Below, one piece after another: positions 18,614 to 28,695 of a stretch of DNA of 64,000 nt. The stretch is taken from assembly GCA_937995835.1 (NCBI GenBank), contig CALKIV010000028.1, positions 62,001-126,000 of the forward strand, in the 5' to 3' direction. The stretch comes from an uncultured Dysgonomonas sp. Its GTDB lineage: Bacteria; Bacteroidota; Bacteroidia; Bacteroidales; Dysgonomonadaceae. The translations under genes were made by a program, and so were the position numbers. Position 1 is the stretch's first letter. Every line of letters begins with the position of its first letter. The notes beneath the pieces are model-generated. The model saw only the letters and a program-made list of their open reading frames with translations. It did no database searches and had not been told where the DNA came from.

Positions 18614-20752
18614 ATGAAAAAATGGTTATTAGTAATTCTTTCTGCATCCTTGCTATGCACTGCATGTACGAAAGATAAAGCAGCTAAAATAGACAGATTA
18701 GCTCTAGTGGAGAGAAACAATCCTCATGTAACTAGCTTTGATAGTCTAACAGCATTGTCCGTTGGGAATGGAAATTTTGCATTTACAGTAGATGCAACAG
18801 GTCTACAAACGTATCCAGAGAGTTATGCCAAAGGTATTCCTTTAGGTACACAAACGCAATGGGGATGGCATAGTTTTCCAAATCCTAACAATTATAAGTT
18901 AGAAGAAACCTTTAAAGAGTATGATTTTGGACGAGGACACAAAGAACTTTATGCCGTACAGTTCAACGAAAAAGGAAGGCAACACGATGCAGCAGATTGG
19001 TATCGTATCAATCCTCATCGCTTACATTTAGGAAACATCGGATTCGAATTGACTAATGAAGATGGAACTTTAGTTCAGTCTAAAGATATAGAATCAATCG
19101 ATCAACACCTAGATCTCTGGAATGGGATCATTGAGAGTACATTTAAGGTAAATGGAGAAATAGTAGAGGTGAAAACAGCAGCTCATCCATCAAGCGATCG
19201 TTTGGCTGTCAGCGTTGCATCTCCATTAATTTCGAAAGGAGCTTTGAAAATAAATCTTCGTTTTTCATACCCCACTGGTGGACATGCTGATGACGCTTGC
19301 GACAGAACTGTTCCTAATAAGCATAAAACAGAGGTTGTATCACAAGATGATAATAACTATGTGTTAAAACGTACATTAGATGCTGACACATACTTTGTAA
19401 CATTGAAGACAGATGGCAAATCTACCCTTTCAGAAAAAGAGGCACACTATTTACTGTTAACTCCTGAAAGTGACGAATTCTCATTTGTTTGTGAGTTTAC
19501 AGATTCGGCAGCAGCCCAAATAGCAGACAACAATGCAGGTCTTACATTCGATGAGTCTTCAAAATATTGGCAAGATTTCTGGCAACGTGGTGGGGCTATC
19601 GATTTTTCTAATGCTACTGATAGCAGAGCAAAAGAGTTGGAAAGAAGAATTATCCTTTCACAATATTTGATGGCTATCCAATCGGCAGGAATGTATCCTC
19701 CTCAAGAAACAGGATTGACATACAACAGTTGGTTTGGCAAATTTCACCTCGAAATGCATTGGTGGCATGCCGTACACTTTGCCCTATGGAATCGTATCGA
19801 CTTGCTAGAGCGTAGCATGGATTGGTATGCAACAGCATATCCAATTGCAAAATCTATCGCAGAGCGACAAGGTTTTGATGGGCTAAGATGGATGAAAATG
19901 ACCGATCCGTCAGCTACAGAAGCACCATCTAAAGTTGGGTCGTTCTTAATTTGGCAACAACCACACTTTATATATATGGCAGAGCTGATCTATCGTGCCA
20001 ATCCTTCGCCAGAGGTAATCGAAAAATATGGTTTCTTGGTAGAAGAAACGGCTAAGTTCATGGCTTCATTTGCCACTTATGACGAATTAGAAGGGCGTTA
20101 CTTATTGAAGGGTATCATTGCAGCACAAGAGACATTGCGTGCATCAGAAACGATAAATCCTCCATTCGAAGTGTCGTATTGGCACTATGCTATGGGAGTA
20201 GCCCAAAAATGGAGAGAGCGTGCTGACAAAAGCCGTAACATGGAGTGGGATGAGTTGATCGACAAACTATCGCCTTTAGCCTCTAAAGACGGACTTTACC
20301 TAGCTTCAGAAGATGCTTTAGATACATATATTGATATCCGATTTACCTCAGATCATCCGGCTGTGCTGGGTGCAGTGGGAATGCTTCCTCAAAATAAATT
20401 GTTAAGACCAGATTATATGAAGAATACCTTAGACTGGATTCTTGAAAACTGGAATTGGGGCAAAACTTGGGGATGGGATTATCCTATGACAGCCATGTGT
20501 GCCGCGCGTTTGAACGAACCAGCTAAGGCTGTAGATGCACTGATGATGAACAAACGTACAAATACATACTTATTGAATGGACACAACTATCAAGATGCCA
20601 GATTGAGAGTTTATCTACCAGGTAATGGTGGGTTGTTGATAGCAGCAGCTATGATGTGCGCAGGATGGGATGGAAATGAAATAGACACTCCGGGCTTTCC
20701 TAAAGATGGAACATGGAATGTGCAATGGGAAGATTTGGTACCAATGCCATAA
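18614..20752 (+). CDS. Lipoprotein with six-hairpin glycosidase fold (GH65/GH95-like)
   Basis: 712 residues, lipoprotein signal MKKWLLVILSASLLCTAC. The N-terminal 290 residues are beta-rich (SVGNGNFAFTVDATGLQTYPE), then an (alpha/alpha)6 barrel with FHLEMHWWHAVHFALWNR near residue 378, FLIWQQPHFIYMAELIYR and WGKTWGWDYPMTAMCAARL. This is the arrangement of clan GH-L and GH95 enzymes. I cannot assign an activity. The operon places it in pectin breakdown. A strong hairpin follows its stop. Confidence 0.6.
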   Translation: MKKWLLVILSASLLCTACTKDKAAKIDRLALVERNNPHVTSFDSLTALSVGNGNFAFTVDATGLQTYPESYAKGIPLGTQTQWGWHSFPNPNNYKLEETFKEYDFGRGHKELYAVQFNEKGRQHDAADWYRINPHRLHLGNIGFELTNEDGTLVQSKDIESIDQHLDLWNGIIESTFKVNGEIVEVKTAAHPSSDRLAVSVASPLISKGALKINLRFSYPTGGHADDACDRTVPNKHKTEVVSQDDNNYVLKRTLDADTYFVTLKTDGKSTLSEKEAHYLLLTPESDEFSFVCEFTDSAAAQIADNNAGLTFDESSKYWQDFWQRGGAIDFSNATDSRAKELERRIILSQYLMAIQSAGMYPPQETGLTYNSWFGKFHLEMHWWHAVHFALWNRIDLLERSMDWYATAYPIAKSIAERQGFDGLRWMKMTDPSATEAPSKVGSFLIWQQPHFIYMAELIYRANPSPEVIEKYGFLVEETAKFMASFATYDELEGRYLLKGIIAAQETLRASETINPPFEVSYWHYAMGVAQKWRERADKSRNMEWDELIDKLSPLASKDGLYLASEDALDTYIDIRFTSDHPAVLGAVGMLPQNKLLRPDYMKNTLDWILENWNWGKTWGWDYPMTAMCAARLNEPAKAVDALMMNKRTNTYLLNGHNYQDARLRVYLPGNGGLLIAAAMMCAGWDGNEIDTPGFPKDGTWNVQWEDLVPMP

Positions 20753-20766
20753 AAGTTAGATACAAC

Positions 20767-20800
20767 AAGGCTTTGTCTTGTCATAGAGACAAAGCCTTTA
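20767..20800 (+). terminator. Hairpin inside the PUL 1 operon
   Basis: A perfect 12 bp stem (AAGGCTTTGTCT with AGACAAAGCCTT) and an 8 nt loop, followed by TATTTT, between the GH65/95-like and DUF4450 genes. It is terminator-like with a weak T tract. It also argues that the next gene starts at 20818, since a longer frame opening at 20713 would have to read through it. Confidence 0.6.
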
Positions 20801-20817
20801 TTTTAAAGCTTGAAAAT

Positions 20818-23800
20818 ATGAGACATATCTATATAACTTTTGTTTTTATACTACTTACTTGCACCCTGTTCGGTCAATCCAACGGATATTGGCACAACAA
20901 ACAACGAACTTTGCGTTATACGCCCGAAGAAAAAGACATTGTCATTGTCAATGGTGACAAAAAATTCAATCGAGCCCTATATGGTTCAAATACTGCATTT
21001 AGAATAGAAACAGGCGACGTTCCCGAATTTGGTTTTTTCATGCCACAGATGGGAGGAAATTTGCAATTAGGCTTAATCGTAAATGATCATAACTTGTGGC
21101 TCAACGATGCAGAGTATATTAAATCTATTTATCGTGCAGGATCACGCATTTATGAAATAAAAGATCCAATATTAAAAGGTGGAAAAATCATAATTTCTGT
21201 ACTTCCAATGAAAGATGTGGAGGGGATGATTATGAAAATAGAAACCACATCTCTACCTACCAATACAGCATTGGTTTCTGTTTTTGGTGGTGCTAACAAC
21301 AAACGTTTCTGGCGCAATGGCGATTTAGGAGTGGACGATCCAGAGGGATTCAGCTTGAAATCTGAAAACTGTAAAGGGAACGTATATAACATCCAAAACA
21401 ACCAATTCATTCTTTCCTACGGGCAAGATACGAAAGGTGGAGCAAGACAAACTGTTGGCTTGTTTCCACAGGGAGCAGAACTAAAAACAGGCTCTCCATT
21501 CAAGTTAATGACCCCAACCGATGTTTGGGAGTCGTCATCTGATGATGACAAACCTATAATACTTTCTAAAAGTATTTTACAGAGTTCTAAAGACTATTAT
21601 ATAGTCATAAAGAACGACGATAGAAATGAAATCAACTATTCTGACTTAGCCAGTCTTTACACAAAGGCTGAAGACAGAAGATCAATGATAGCCAATGCCC
21701 TTTCGGTGAATACTCCAGATCATTTTTTCAATCCTTTGGGCGAGGTAATAAGTGTTGCTGCTGATGGCATTTGGCAAAATACGTGTTGGCAACATGGAGC
21801 AGTAGGTTGGCGCATGCCTCTCAATGGTTGGCGTGCAGCTTATGTGGGTGATGCTGTTGGATGGCACGACAAAGCCCGTCAACACTTTGATGGATATGCA
21901 GCTTCGCAGATTACAAACATAGAGCCAACGATACCTCATCCGGCACAAGACAAAAAGCTGAATCTGACCAGAGCCGATAAAACTTGGGGCACACAAATGT
22001 ATAGCAATGGATATATTACTCGCAATCAATACGAAACGAATAAGATGCATCATTATGATATGAATCTGGTTTACATTGATGAACTATTATGGCATTTCAA
22101 TTGGACTGGCGATTTGGATTATGTGCGTCAAATGTGGCCAACATTAAAAAGACATCTTGCTTGGGAAAAACGCAACTTTGACCCTAATGACGATGGACTT
22201 TATGATGCCTATGCGTGTATTTGGGCAAGTGATGCACTGATGTATAACAGTGGAGGAGTAACATATTCTTCTGCATACAATTATCGTGCTAATAAGATGG
22301 CTGCTAAAATAGCAAAGCTGATAGGAAAAGATGATAAACCTTATACACAAGAGGCTACAAAAATATTAAATGCTATTAATTCTACTTTATGGATTGATGG
22401 CAAAGGTTGGTGGGCAGAGTATAAAGATATTATGGGAAATAAGCTTTTGCATCCAAATGCAGGGTTATGGACTGTTTATCATGCTCTTGATTCGGATATA
22501 CATACTCCATTTCAGGCATATCAAGCCACACGCTATATTGATAAAGAGATTCCACATATTCCTGTTGTAGCCAAAGGGCTGAAAGATGAGGGCTATGAGG
22601 TGGTTTCGACGACCAATTGGCTACCTTATTCGTGGTCGGTAAATAATGTAGCTTTTGCCGAAGTAGCACATACTAGCTTGGCATATTGGCAAGCAGGAAG
22701 AGCAGATAAAGCTTACAACTTGTTCAAAAGTGCTATTCTGGATGGAATGTACTTGGGCTCCACTCCAGGAAACATCGGTCAAGTAAGTTTTTATGATGCT
22801 GCTCGTGGAGAGAGTTATCGTGACTTTGGCGACCCAATAGGAGTCTATTCACGTACTTTGGTGCAAGGCTTATTTGGCATTCTTCCAGATGCTCTGCACA
22901 ACAAGCTTGTCATTCGTCCGGGGTTTCCTGCTGATTGGGAAGATGCTTCGATATCATTGTCTGATGTCAGCTTCAACTTTAAGAGGATAGGAGATAAAGA
23001 TATTTATGAGATAAAAAATGACTTTACGAAACAACTCGCTTTAGAGTTAGTTTTGAATGCTCGGAAAGATGTTATAAAGTCAATCACAGTAAATGGGAAA
23101 AATCATAAGTGGACACTAAACGAAGGAGTTTCTGCGCCACAAATTGCTTTGAATTGCGATTATGCCAAATCATACCAGATAGAGATAGAATGGGGTGGAA
23201 AAGAGTTGAACGCAATTCAGTCGCCAGAAAAAATGGTGATGGGCGAAAAATTGACTTTGACTACCAATGCTCGCATCGAAAAGGTATATGACCCTCAAGG
23301 TGTATTGGCTCAAATGAAGAAATCTAGTAATCAAATCACAGGCACAGTGGTAGGTTTGGTAGGACACAGATCGCTATTTGTGCAGTTGCAACAAGGACAA
23401 ATGAAATGGTGGCAAGCTGTTGATCTTGAGGTAAAAGAACCTGTCAATGTGAAATTTGATTCAGAAAAACCAAGCTTAGATTTTACTTTAGTTAATAATA
23501 GAGTGAAAACTATTGATGGAGAAATCACAGTAAACAATCAATATACCAAGTCAATACGATTAGCATCTAACGATGAGGTGGCAATCACTGTACCATCAGA
23601 ATTTGCTAGATTTGGAACAAATATATTGCAAGTGACAGAAAATGGGAAAGTGATATATGAAATAAAACTCATGAACTGGAATCTTGAAAACAAGAAGCCT
23701 AACTACGAAGTGGTAAATATGGATGATCAGATGAATGATGCTGTGAGCCAAATATTCAAAAATGAATATTTGACACCTCGCTCTCCATATACTACGATGC

Positions 23801-24426
23801 AAACGCCTAAACAGGGAATTGGAGAATGGTGTCACCCAACGCTGATGGCTAATATTGACGATTCGGGTATCAGAAAAACTGCAAAGAATGATCTGTTTGC
23901 TACTCCTTTTGGAGTACCATTTAGAACAACTTCGTCAGAGACAAAGAATAATATAGCATTTACGTCTTTGTGGGATAATTATCCGACTCAGCTAGAAGTC
24001 AGTTTATCAGGAAAATCTTCTCATGCATATCTGATGATGGCTGGAAGTACCAATCACATGCAAAGTCATGTGGTGAATGGCACTGTCACAGTTTTTTATA
24101 AGGATGGTACAAAGGATGTTTTAGAACTAATAAACCCTGAAACATGGGCACCTATTGAGCAAGATTTCTATTTAGATGACTATGCCTTTAGTTCAAAACA
24201 ACCTAAAATTTATAGAGTTGCTCTAAAAACAGGAGAGGTGAGCCGAGACTTAGGAGAAAAGTTTAATATCAATCCATCCGAGGTTTATAATAGAGATATT
24301 GATGGTGGGGCAGCAAATATATTAGACTTGCCGCTAGCCCCTAATAAAGAGTTAGACCGACTGGAGGTCAAATCGATAGCCAATGAGGTGGTTATTGGTT
24401 TGATGGGAATTACATTATTAAGATAG
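20818..24426 (+). CDS. Giant DUF4450-type protein with six-hairpin glycosidase-like core
   Basis: 1202 residues from MRHIYITFVFILLTCTLFGQS, a clear signal peptide; an ATG 105 bp upstream in the same frame is rejected because it overlaps the preceding gene and a hairpin. The N-terminal part (RYTPEEKDIVIVNGDKKF, NRALYGSNTAFRIE) matches what I know of DUF4450. The middle is an (alpha/alpha)6 barrel: WRMPLNGWRAAYVGDAVGW, then YDMNLVYIDELLWHFNWTGD, NDDGLYDAYACIWASDAL and VSTTNWLPYSWSVNNVAFAE. A beta domain then follows with HNKLVIRPGFPADWEDASI, reminiscent of the C-terminal domain of GH78 rhamnosidases. About 400 more residues are beta-rich. Probably a periplasmic exo-glycosidase on pectin; a rhamnosidase is only a suggestion. 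Confidence 0.6.
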   Translation: MRHIYITFVFILLTCTLFGQSNGYWHNKQRTLRYTPEEKDIVIVNGDKKFNRALYGSNTAFRIETGDVPEFGFFMPQMGGNLQLGLIVNDHNLWLNDAEYIKSIYRAGSRIYEIKDPILKGGKIIISVLPMKDVEGMIMKIETTSLPTNTALVSVFGGANNKRFWRNGDLGVDDPEGFSLKSENCKGNVYNIQNNQFILSYGQDTKGGARQTVGLFPQGAELKTGSPFKLMTPTDVWESSSDDDKPIILSKSILQSSKDYYIVIKNDDRNEINYSDLASLYTKAEDRRSMIANALSVNTPDHFFNPLGEVISVAADGIWQNTCWQHGAVGWRMPLNGWRAAYVGDAVGWHDKARQHFDGYAASQITNIEPTIPHPAQDKKLNLTRADKTWGTQMYSNGYITRNQYETNKMHHYDMNLVYIDELLWHFNWTGDLDYVRQMWPTLKRHLAWEKRNFDPNDDGLYDAYACIWASDALMYNSGGVTYSSAYNYRANKMAAKIAKLIGKDDKPYTQEATKILNAINSTLWIDGKGWWAEYKDIMGNKLLHPNAGLWTVYHALDSDIHTPFQAYQATRYIDKEIPHIPVVAKGLKDEGYEVVSTTNWLPYSWSVNNVAFAEVAHTSLAYWQAGRADKAYNLFKSAILDGMYLGSTPGNIGQVSFYDAARGESYRDFGDPIGVYSRTLVQGLFGILPDALHNKLVIRPGFPADWEDASISLSDVSFNFKRIGDKDIYEIKNDFTKQLALELVLNARKDVIKSITVNGKNHKWTLNEGVSAPQIALNCDYAKSYQIEIEWGGKELNAIQSPEKMVMGEKLTLTTNARIEKVYDPQGVLAQMKKSSNQITGTVVGLVGHRSLFVQLQQGQMKWWQAVDLEVKEPVNVKFDSEKPSLDFTLVNNRVKTIDGEITVNNQYTKSIRLASNDEVAITVPSEFARFGTNILQVTENGKVIYEIKLMNWNLENKKPNYEVVNMDDQMNDAVSQIFKNEYLTPRSPYTTMQTPKQGIGEWCHPTLMANIDDSGIRKTAKNDLFATPFGVPFRTTSSETKNNIAFTSLWDNYPTQLEVSLSGKSSHAYLMMAGSTNHMQSHVVNGTVTVFYKDGTKDVLELINPETWAPIEQDFYLDDYAFSSKQPKIYRVALKTGEVSRDLGEKFNINPSEVYNRDIDGGAANILDLPLAPNKELDRLEVKSIANEVVIGLMGITLLR

Positions 24427-24451
24427 AAAATCAACTAAACCCATATATCAA

Positions 24452-25606
24452 ATGAAAAATATATTTATTCTTTTTATATCATTTTTTGTTTCACAATTTG
24501 TTTTTGCTCAAAAAACAGGAATCCATTTTGCCGATTCCGAAATGAAACGTTTCCCCGAAGCTTGGCAGATAGATCATGGCAAAAGATTATACTTTGGATA
24601 TGCACAAGGGGTAGGATGCACAGCCATGTTGCAGGTATGGAAGGAAACGGGCGATAGAAAGTATTTCGACTATGTAGAGCAATGGGCAGATACCATTATC
24701 AATGACAAAGGGGAAATCCACTTGTACAAAGTAGAGACTTACAATTTGGACTATATTAATCCCGGAAAAATCTTATTCGATCTATATAAAGAAACGGGTA
24801 AAGAAAAATATAAACTGGCGATGCAATTGTTGATGAAACAGTTGAAGAATCATCCACGGACGCATGAGGGAGTTTTTTGGCATAAGTTGATTTATCAACA
24901 TCAAATCTGGCTAGACGGCTTATATATGGCAGACCCTTTTGTAGCACAATATGCAGTTACTTTCAATGAATTGGAATGGATCAATGATGTAATGAATCAG
25001 TTTTTGACAACTGCCAAAAGGACTTACGATTTTAAGACTGGATTATACTATCATGCCTATGATGAAAGTCGCAATCAGCTTTGGGCAAATAAAACAACAG
25101 GACACTCTCCCAATTTTTGGGGACGAAGCATCGGTTGGTGGTTCATGGCAGTGGTAGATGTACTCGATTTTATTCCCGAAAATCATCCTCAACGATCGGA
25201 CTTGATAAAAATAATTCAAGGACTAGCTGATGCTCTACCTAACTATCAAGATGAAGATGGACTATGGTATCAAGTGATGGATAAACCTGAATATAAAGGA
25301 AACTATCAAGAAGCATCGGCATCTTCCATGTTCATGTACGGGTATGCCAAATCAGTAAAAAAAGGATATTTAGATAAAAAATACTTGGCGGTGGCAGAGA
25401 AAGCTTATAACGGAATCATGAATAAGCTGATCGTTAAAAATGCGGATGGCACTTTAACCCTAACCAACTGCTGTGCGGTGTCAGGACTTGGAGGGCATCC
25501 ATATCGCGATGGAAGTGTAGATTACTACGTGAACGAAAGAGTTAGAGATAACGACTCTAAAGCCACAGGGCCATTTATCATGGGGTGTTTGTATTTAGGA
25601 AAATAA
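24452..25606 (+). CDS. GH105 unsaturated rhamnogalacturonyl/galacturonyl hydrolase
   Basis: 384 residues, signal peptide ending FVFAQ. YteR/YesR-type (alpha/alpha)6 fold. The family signature YQHQIWLDGLYMADPFVAQYA near residue 150 contains the catalytic Asp; HSPNFWGRSIGWWFMAVVDVL near 215 is the second conserved block. GH105 enzymes hydrate and release the 4,5-unsaturated uronic acid left at the non-reducing end by pectin lyases, so it acts directly after the PL1 product. Periplasmic, 25 bp after the DUF4450 gene. Confidence 0.92.
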   Translation: MKNIFILFISFFVSQFVFAQKTGIHFADSEMKRFPEAWQIDHGKRLYFGYAQGVGCTAMLQVWKETGDRKYFDYVEQWADTIINDKGEIHLYKVETYNLDYINPGKILFDLYKETGKEKYKLAMQLLMKQLKNHPRTHEGVFWHKLIYQHQIWLDGLYMADPFVAQYAVTFNELEWINDVMNQFLTTAKRTYDFKTGLYYHAYDESRNQLWANKTTGHSPNFWGRSIGWWFMAVVDVLDFIPENHPQRSDLIKIIQGLADALPNYQDEDGLWYQVMDKPEYKGNYQEASASSMFMYGYAKSVKKGYLDKKYLAVAEKAYNGIMNKLIVKNADGTLTLTNCCAVSGLGGHPYRDGSVDYYVNERVRDNDSKATGPFIMGCLYLGK

Positions 25607-25634
25607 TTCGATTGAAAAGATAAAAGTATAAAAT

Positions 25635-27308
25635 ATGAAAAAGATTCAGGTAATAGCACTCTTGATTTGCTTTGTAGTAACGAGTTGCGTTAAAGACGAA
25701 AGTAGATATGACTATCTATATGAAGGGCTACCGTTTGATATGCCACGGCTGACGGTGCCAAGTTTTCCAAACAAAAAGGTGCAAATAACTGATTTCGGAG
25801 GTATAGGAGATGGCACACAACTCAACACCGAAGCTTTTAGAAAGGCCATAGAAAGTTTATCCTCGGCAGGAGGAGGAACACTTGTTGTTCCTTCAGGAAT
25901 ATGGTTTACAGGACCAATAGAGTTCAAAAGCAATATAAACCTACATTTAGAAGATAGAGCCATTATATTATTTTCGCCAGATAGAGATTTATATCCTTTG
26001 ATAGAAACATCATTCGAAGGGCTGGATACTCGTCGTTGTCAATCACCCATATACGGTAAAGATCTAACCAACATTGCGATCACAGGAAGTGGCGCAATAG
26101 ATGGCAATGGACACTTTTGGCGACCACTGAAAAAGCAAAAAGTAAGCGAAAGCCTGTGGAAAAAAATGACATCGTCAGGAGGAGCATTCAAACGTGACGA
26201 CTATTGGATGCCATCAGCCCAATATCTGCATGGAGATACCATCAGCGACATGAATGTACCTCGTCATCTAAAAACTGAAGAAGAGTGGAACTCTGTTAGA
26301 GATTTCTTACGTCCGGTTATGGTTAGCTTCCAAAACTGCAAAGACATTTATTTACAGGGTATTATATTTCAAAACTCCCCAGCATGGAACATTCACCCCT
26401 TGATGTGTGAGAATGTAATAATAGATGGTATACAAGTAAGAAATCCGTCTTATGCTCAGAATGGAGACGGCTTAGATTTAGAGTCATGTAAAAATGCTAT
26501 TATCGTAAACAGCACCTTCGACGTAGGTGATGATGGTATCTGCATCAAGTCTGGAAAAGACGAAGATGGAAGAAACAGAGGAGTGCCTTGCGAGAATATT
26601 ATTGTAGACAATTGTACAGTCTTCAAGGGACATGGAGGTTTTGTGGTAGGCAGTGAAATGTCTGGAGGAGCAAAAAATATATCAGTCTCTAATTGTCAGT
26701 TCTTAGGAACAGACGTAGGTTTACGTTTTAAGAGTAAAAGAGGTCGTGGAGGGGTTGTAGAAAACATCTATATCTCAAACATCAGCATGATAGATATAGC
26801 AACTGAACCCGTACACTTCAATTTATACTATGGAGGCAGATCCGTTGTTGAAGATCTCGAAGATGGCACAAAAGTTGTTCCTTTAGAAAACTTGCCACCG
26901 GTTGACGAAACGACTCCTACATTCAGAAATATCTATATCAAGGACGTTCATTGTAGCCATGCCGGAAAAGCCATGTACTTCTATGGGTTACCTGAACACA
27001 ACATCAACAATATAAATATTGAAAACATGGTAATCTATTCTAAGAAAGGCGGTGAGCTGATTGAGTCTGAAGATATTAAACTAAAGAATGTTCACATTTA
27101 CTCTGAACAAGAACCTGCACTATACATGAGCAATGTGAAAAATGTAATAGTAGAGAACTTCAAGACTGATAGCACTTCAAAAACCATTTTTGGGGTAACG
27201 GGAATAAACACTAAGGATATTCAAATCATGTCATCGTATGATATAGGGAAGCTGAAGGTGGGAGCTCAAGTAGCTTCGGACGCAGTAAATTTGAAGAAAA
27301 GTAGATAA
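25635..27308 (+). CDS. GH28 polygalacturonase lipoprotein
   Basis: 557 residues. Lipoprotein signal ending TSC and followed by VKDESRYDY, an acidic stretch of the kind linked to surface export. All GH28 motifs are intact: NGDGLDLES near residue 275, VGDDGICIKSGKD near 298 with the catalytic Asp pair, FKGHGGFVVGSEMSGG with the catalytic His, and GLRFKSKRGRGG. It should therefore be an active exo- or endo-polygalacturonase. An insertion at about residues 175-220 is longer than in minimal GH28 enzymes. In operon between the two GH105 genes. Confidence 0.95.
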   Translation: MKKIQVIALLICFVVTSCVKDESRYDYLYEGLPFDMPRLTVPSFPNKKVQITDFGGIGDGTQLNTEAFRKAIESLSSAGGGTLVVPSGIWFTGPIEFKSNINLHLEDRAIILFSPDRDLYPLIETSFEGLDTRRCQSPIYGKDLTNIAITGSGAIDGNGHFWRPLKKQKVSESLWKKMTSSGGAFKRDDYWMPSAQYLHGDTISDMNVPRHLKTEEEWNSVRDFLRPVMVSFQNCKDIYLQGIIFQNSPAWNIHPLMCENVIIDGIQVRNPSYAQNGDGLDLESCKNAIIVNSTFDVGDDGICIKSGKDEDGRNRGVPCENIIVDNCTVFKGHGGFVVGSEMSGGAKNISVSNCQFLGTDVGLRFKSKRGRGGVVENIYISNISMIDIATEPVHFNLYYGGRSVVEDLEDGTKVVPLENLPPVDETTPTFRNIYIKDVHCSHAGKAMYFYGLPEHNINNINIENMVIYSKKGGELIESEDIKLKNVHIYSEQEPALYMSNVKNVIVENFKTDSTSKTIFGVTGINTKDIQIMSSYDIGKLKVGAQVASDAVNLKKSR

Positions 27309-27329
27309 AATAATAAATAAACATATCCT

Positions 27330-28631
27330 ATGAAACAGAAAAAAATATATTTCCTAATCTCGTTGCTATTGACAATAACTGCAACTTGTTTCGGTCAAGC
27401 AACTGAAAATCCTACACAATTATCTGAAATTATAGCAAACCGTATCATATCAGAAACTCCATATACATTTGAGAATAAAAGCACAGGCCAGAGTTTTCAA
27501 AATCTGAAAAATGTTCCATTAGATATGGACATGAAGGTATCGAACCAATATAATGATTGGCATTATACCAATGGGGTACTTCACATCGCTTTATTGGAAT
27601 TAGCAGATTTGACCAAAAATAAAGAATATGAAGCATATGTTTTGAAAAATATGAACTTCGTATTCAATGAAGGCAACTTGGAATATTTCAAAAAACAATA
27701 TGACAAGGCTTTTGCCGAAAAAGGATGGCGAGGAATACGAAAATTAACTTGGCACATGATTTTTCGCAACAAACGACTGGATGACAACGGACCTATGGGA
27801 GCTAGTTTGATAGACCTACAAATGCGTCACCCCAATAATGCATTTCTAAATTATATAAATACAACAGCCACTCACCTGTCTGATGCAGAGCCACGCTTAG
27901 AAGATGGAACCATTGCACGCATCTGGCCTCATGAAAACACTGTTTGGGCAGATGACGCATTCATGGGTATTGCTTTCCTTGCCCGAATGGGAAAGATGAC
28001 TGGCGATGTAAAATATTTTGACGATGCAGCTAATCAGGTGATAAACTATGACAAGTATCTTTGGGATCCACTCAGAGAGATATACTATCATTGCTATCAT
28101 ACTGATAATGGTCATCATGGAGTTGCACATTGGTCGCGTGCGAACGGATGGATGTTGATGGCTCAGGCTGATTTGCTATCAATGATGCCAAAAGACCATC
28201 CTAAGAGAGATGCTGTTATTGCCGTTTTCGACAAGCAAGTGAGAGGAGTATTGCAATATCAAGGAAAAAATGGGCTTTGGTATCAAGTCTTAGACAAAAC
28301 GGATTCGTATGAAGAGATAACAGGAACAGCTATGTTTGTTTTTGGAATAGCACGAGGAGTGCGTGAGGGATGGATCAACAAAGACTATATTTACGCAGCA
28401 GAACAAGGCTTGAAGGGAATGATGAGTATGATGTCTGATCAAGGCGATGTGACAAATATTTGTGTTGGCACAGGGATAATGCCATCACTTTCATTCTATT
28501 ACAAACGTCCTGTACAGAAGAATGCTCCTATGGGAGAAGGGCCTGTGCTCCGTGCCTTGATAGAGATGGCTAAAGCAAAGAAATATTCTGAAATATCGGC
28601 AGATGATCAGTATGACAAAATTAAATATTGA
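27330..28631 (+). CDS. Second GH105-type unsaturated uronyl hydrolase
   Basis: 433 residues, signal peptide ending TCFGQA. (alpha/alpha)6 fold with WADDAFMGIAFLARMGKMTGD near residue 210, HGVAHWSRANGWMLMAQADLL near 270 and NGLWYQVLDKTDSYEEITGTAMFVFGIARG. It is much less similar to the first GH105 than a recent duplicate would be, suggesting a different substrate (for example unsaturated digalacturonate versus unsaturated galacturonyl-rhamnose). Last gene of the PUL 1 operon; a terminator lies 35 bp downstream. Confidence 0.85.
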   Translation: MKQKKIYFLISLLLTITATCFGQATENPTQLSEIIANRIISETPYTFENKSTGQSFQNLKNVPLDMDMKVSNQYNDWHYTNGVLHIALLELADLTKNKEYEAYVLKNMNFVFNEGNLEYFKKQYDKAFAEKGWRGIRKLTWHMIFRNKRLDDNGPMGASLIDLQMRHPNNAFLNYINTTATHLSDAEPRLEDGTIARIWPHENTVWADDAFMGIAFLARMGKMTGDVKYFDDAANQVINYDKYLWDPLREIYYHCYHTDNGHHGVAHWSRANGWMLMAQADLLSMMPKDHPKRDAVIAVFDKQVRGVLQYQGKNGLWYQVLDKTDSYEEITGTAMFVFGIARGVREGWINKDYIYAAEQGLKGMMSMMSDQGDVTNICVGTGIMPSLSFYYKRPVQKNAPMGEGPVLRALIEMAKAKKYSEISADDQYDKIKY

Positions 28632-28665
28632 GAATAGGAATCTCAAAATCATCTTAGAAAATAAC

Positions 28666-28695
28666 AAACTACAAGCTGTTTAGCTTGTAGTTTTT
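28666..28695 (+). terminator. Terminator of the PUL 1 operon
   Basis: An 11 bp perfect stem (AAACTACAAGC with GCTTGTAGTTT), loop TGTTTA, then a T run. It lies between the convergent GH105 and GH43 genes. Read on the minus strand it is followed by GTTATTTT, so it may also serve PUL 2. Confidence 0.85.

Noticed and set aside
20713..20817. Longer N-terminus for the DUF4450 protein from an ATG at 20713
   Set aside because: It overlaps the end of the preceding gene, runs through a perfect hairpin, and would bury a clear signal peptide that begins at 20818.
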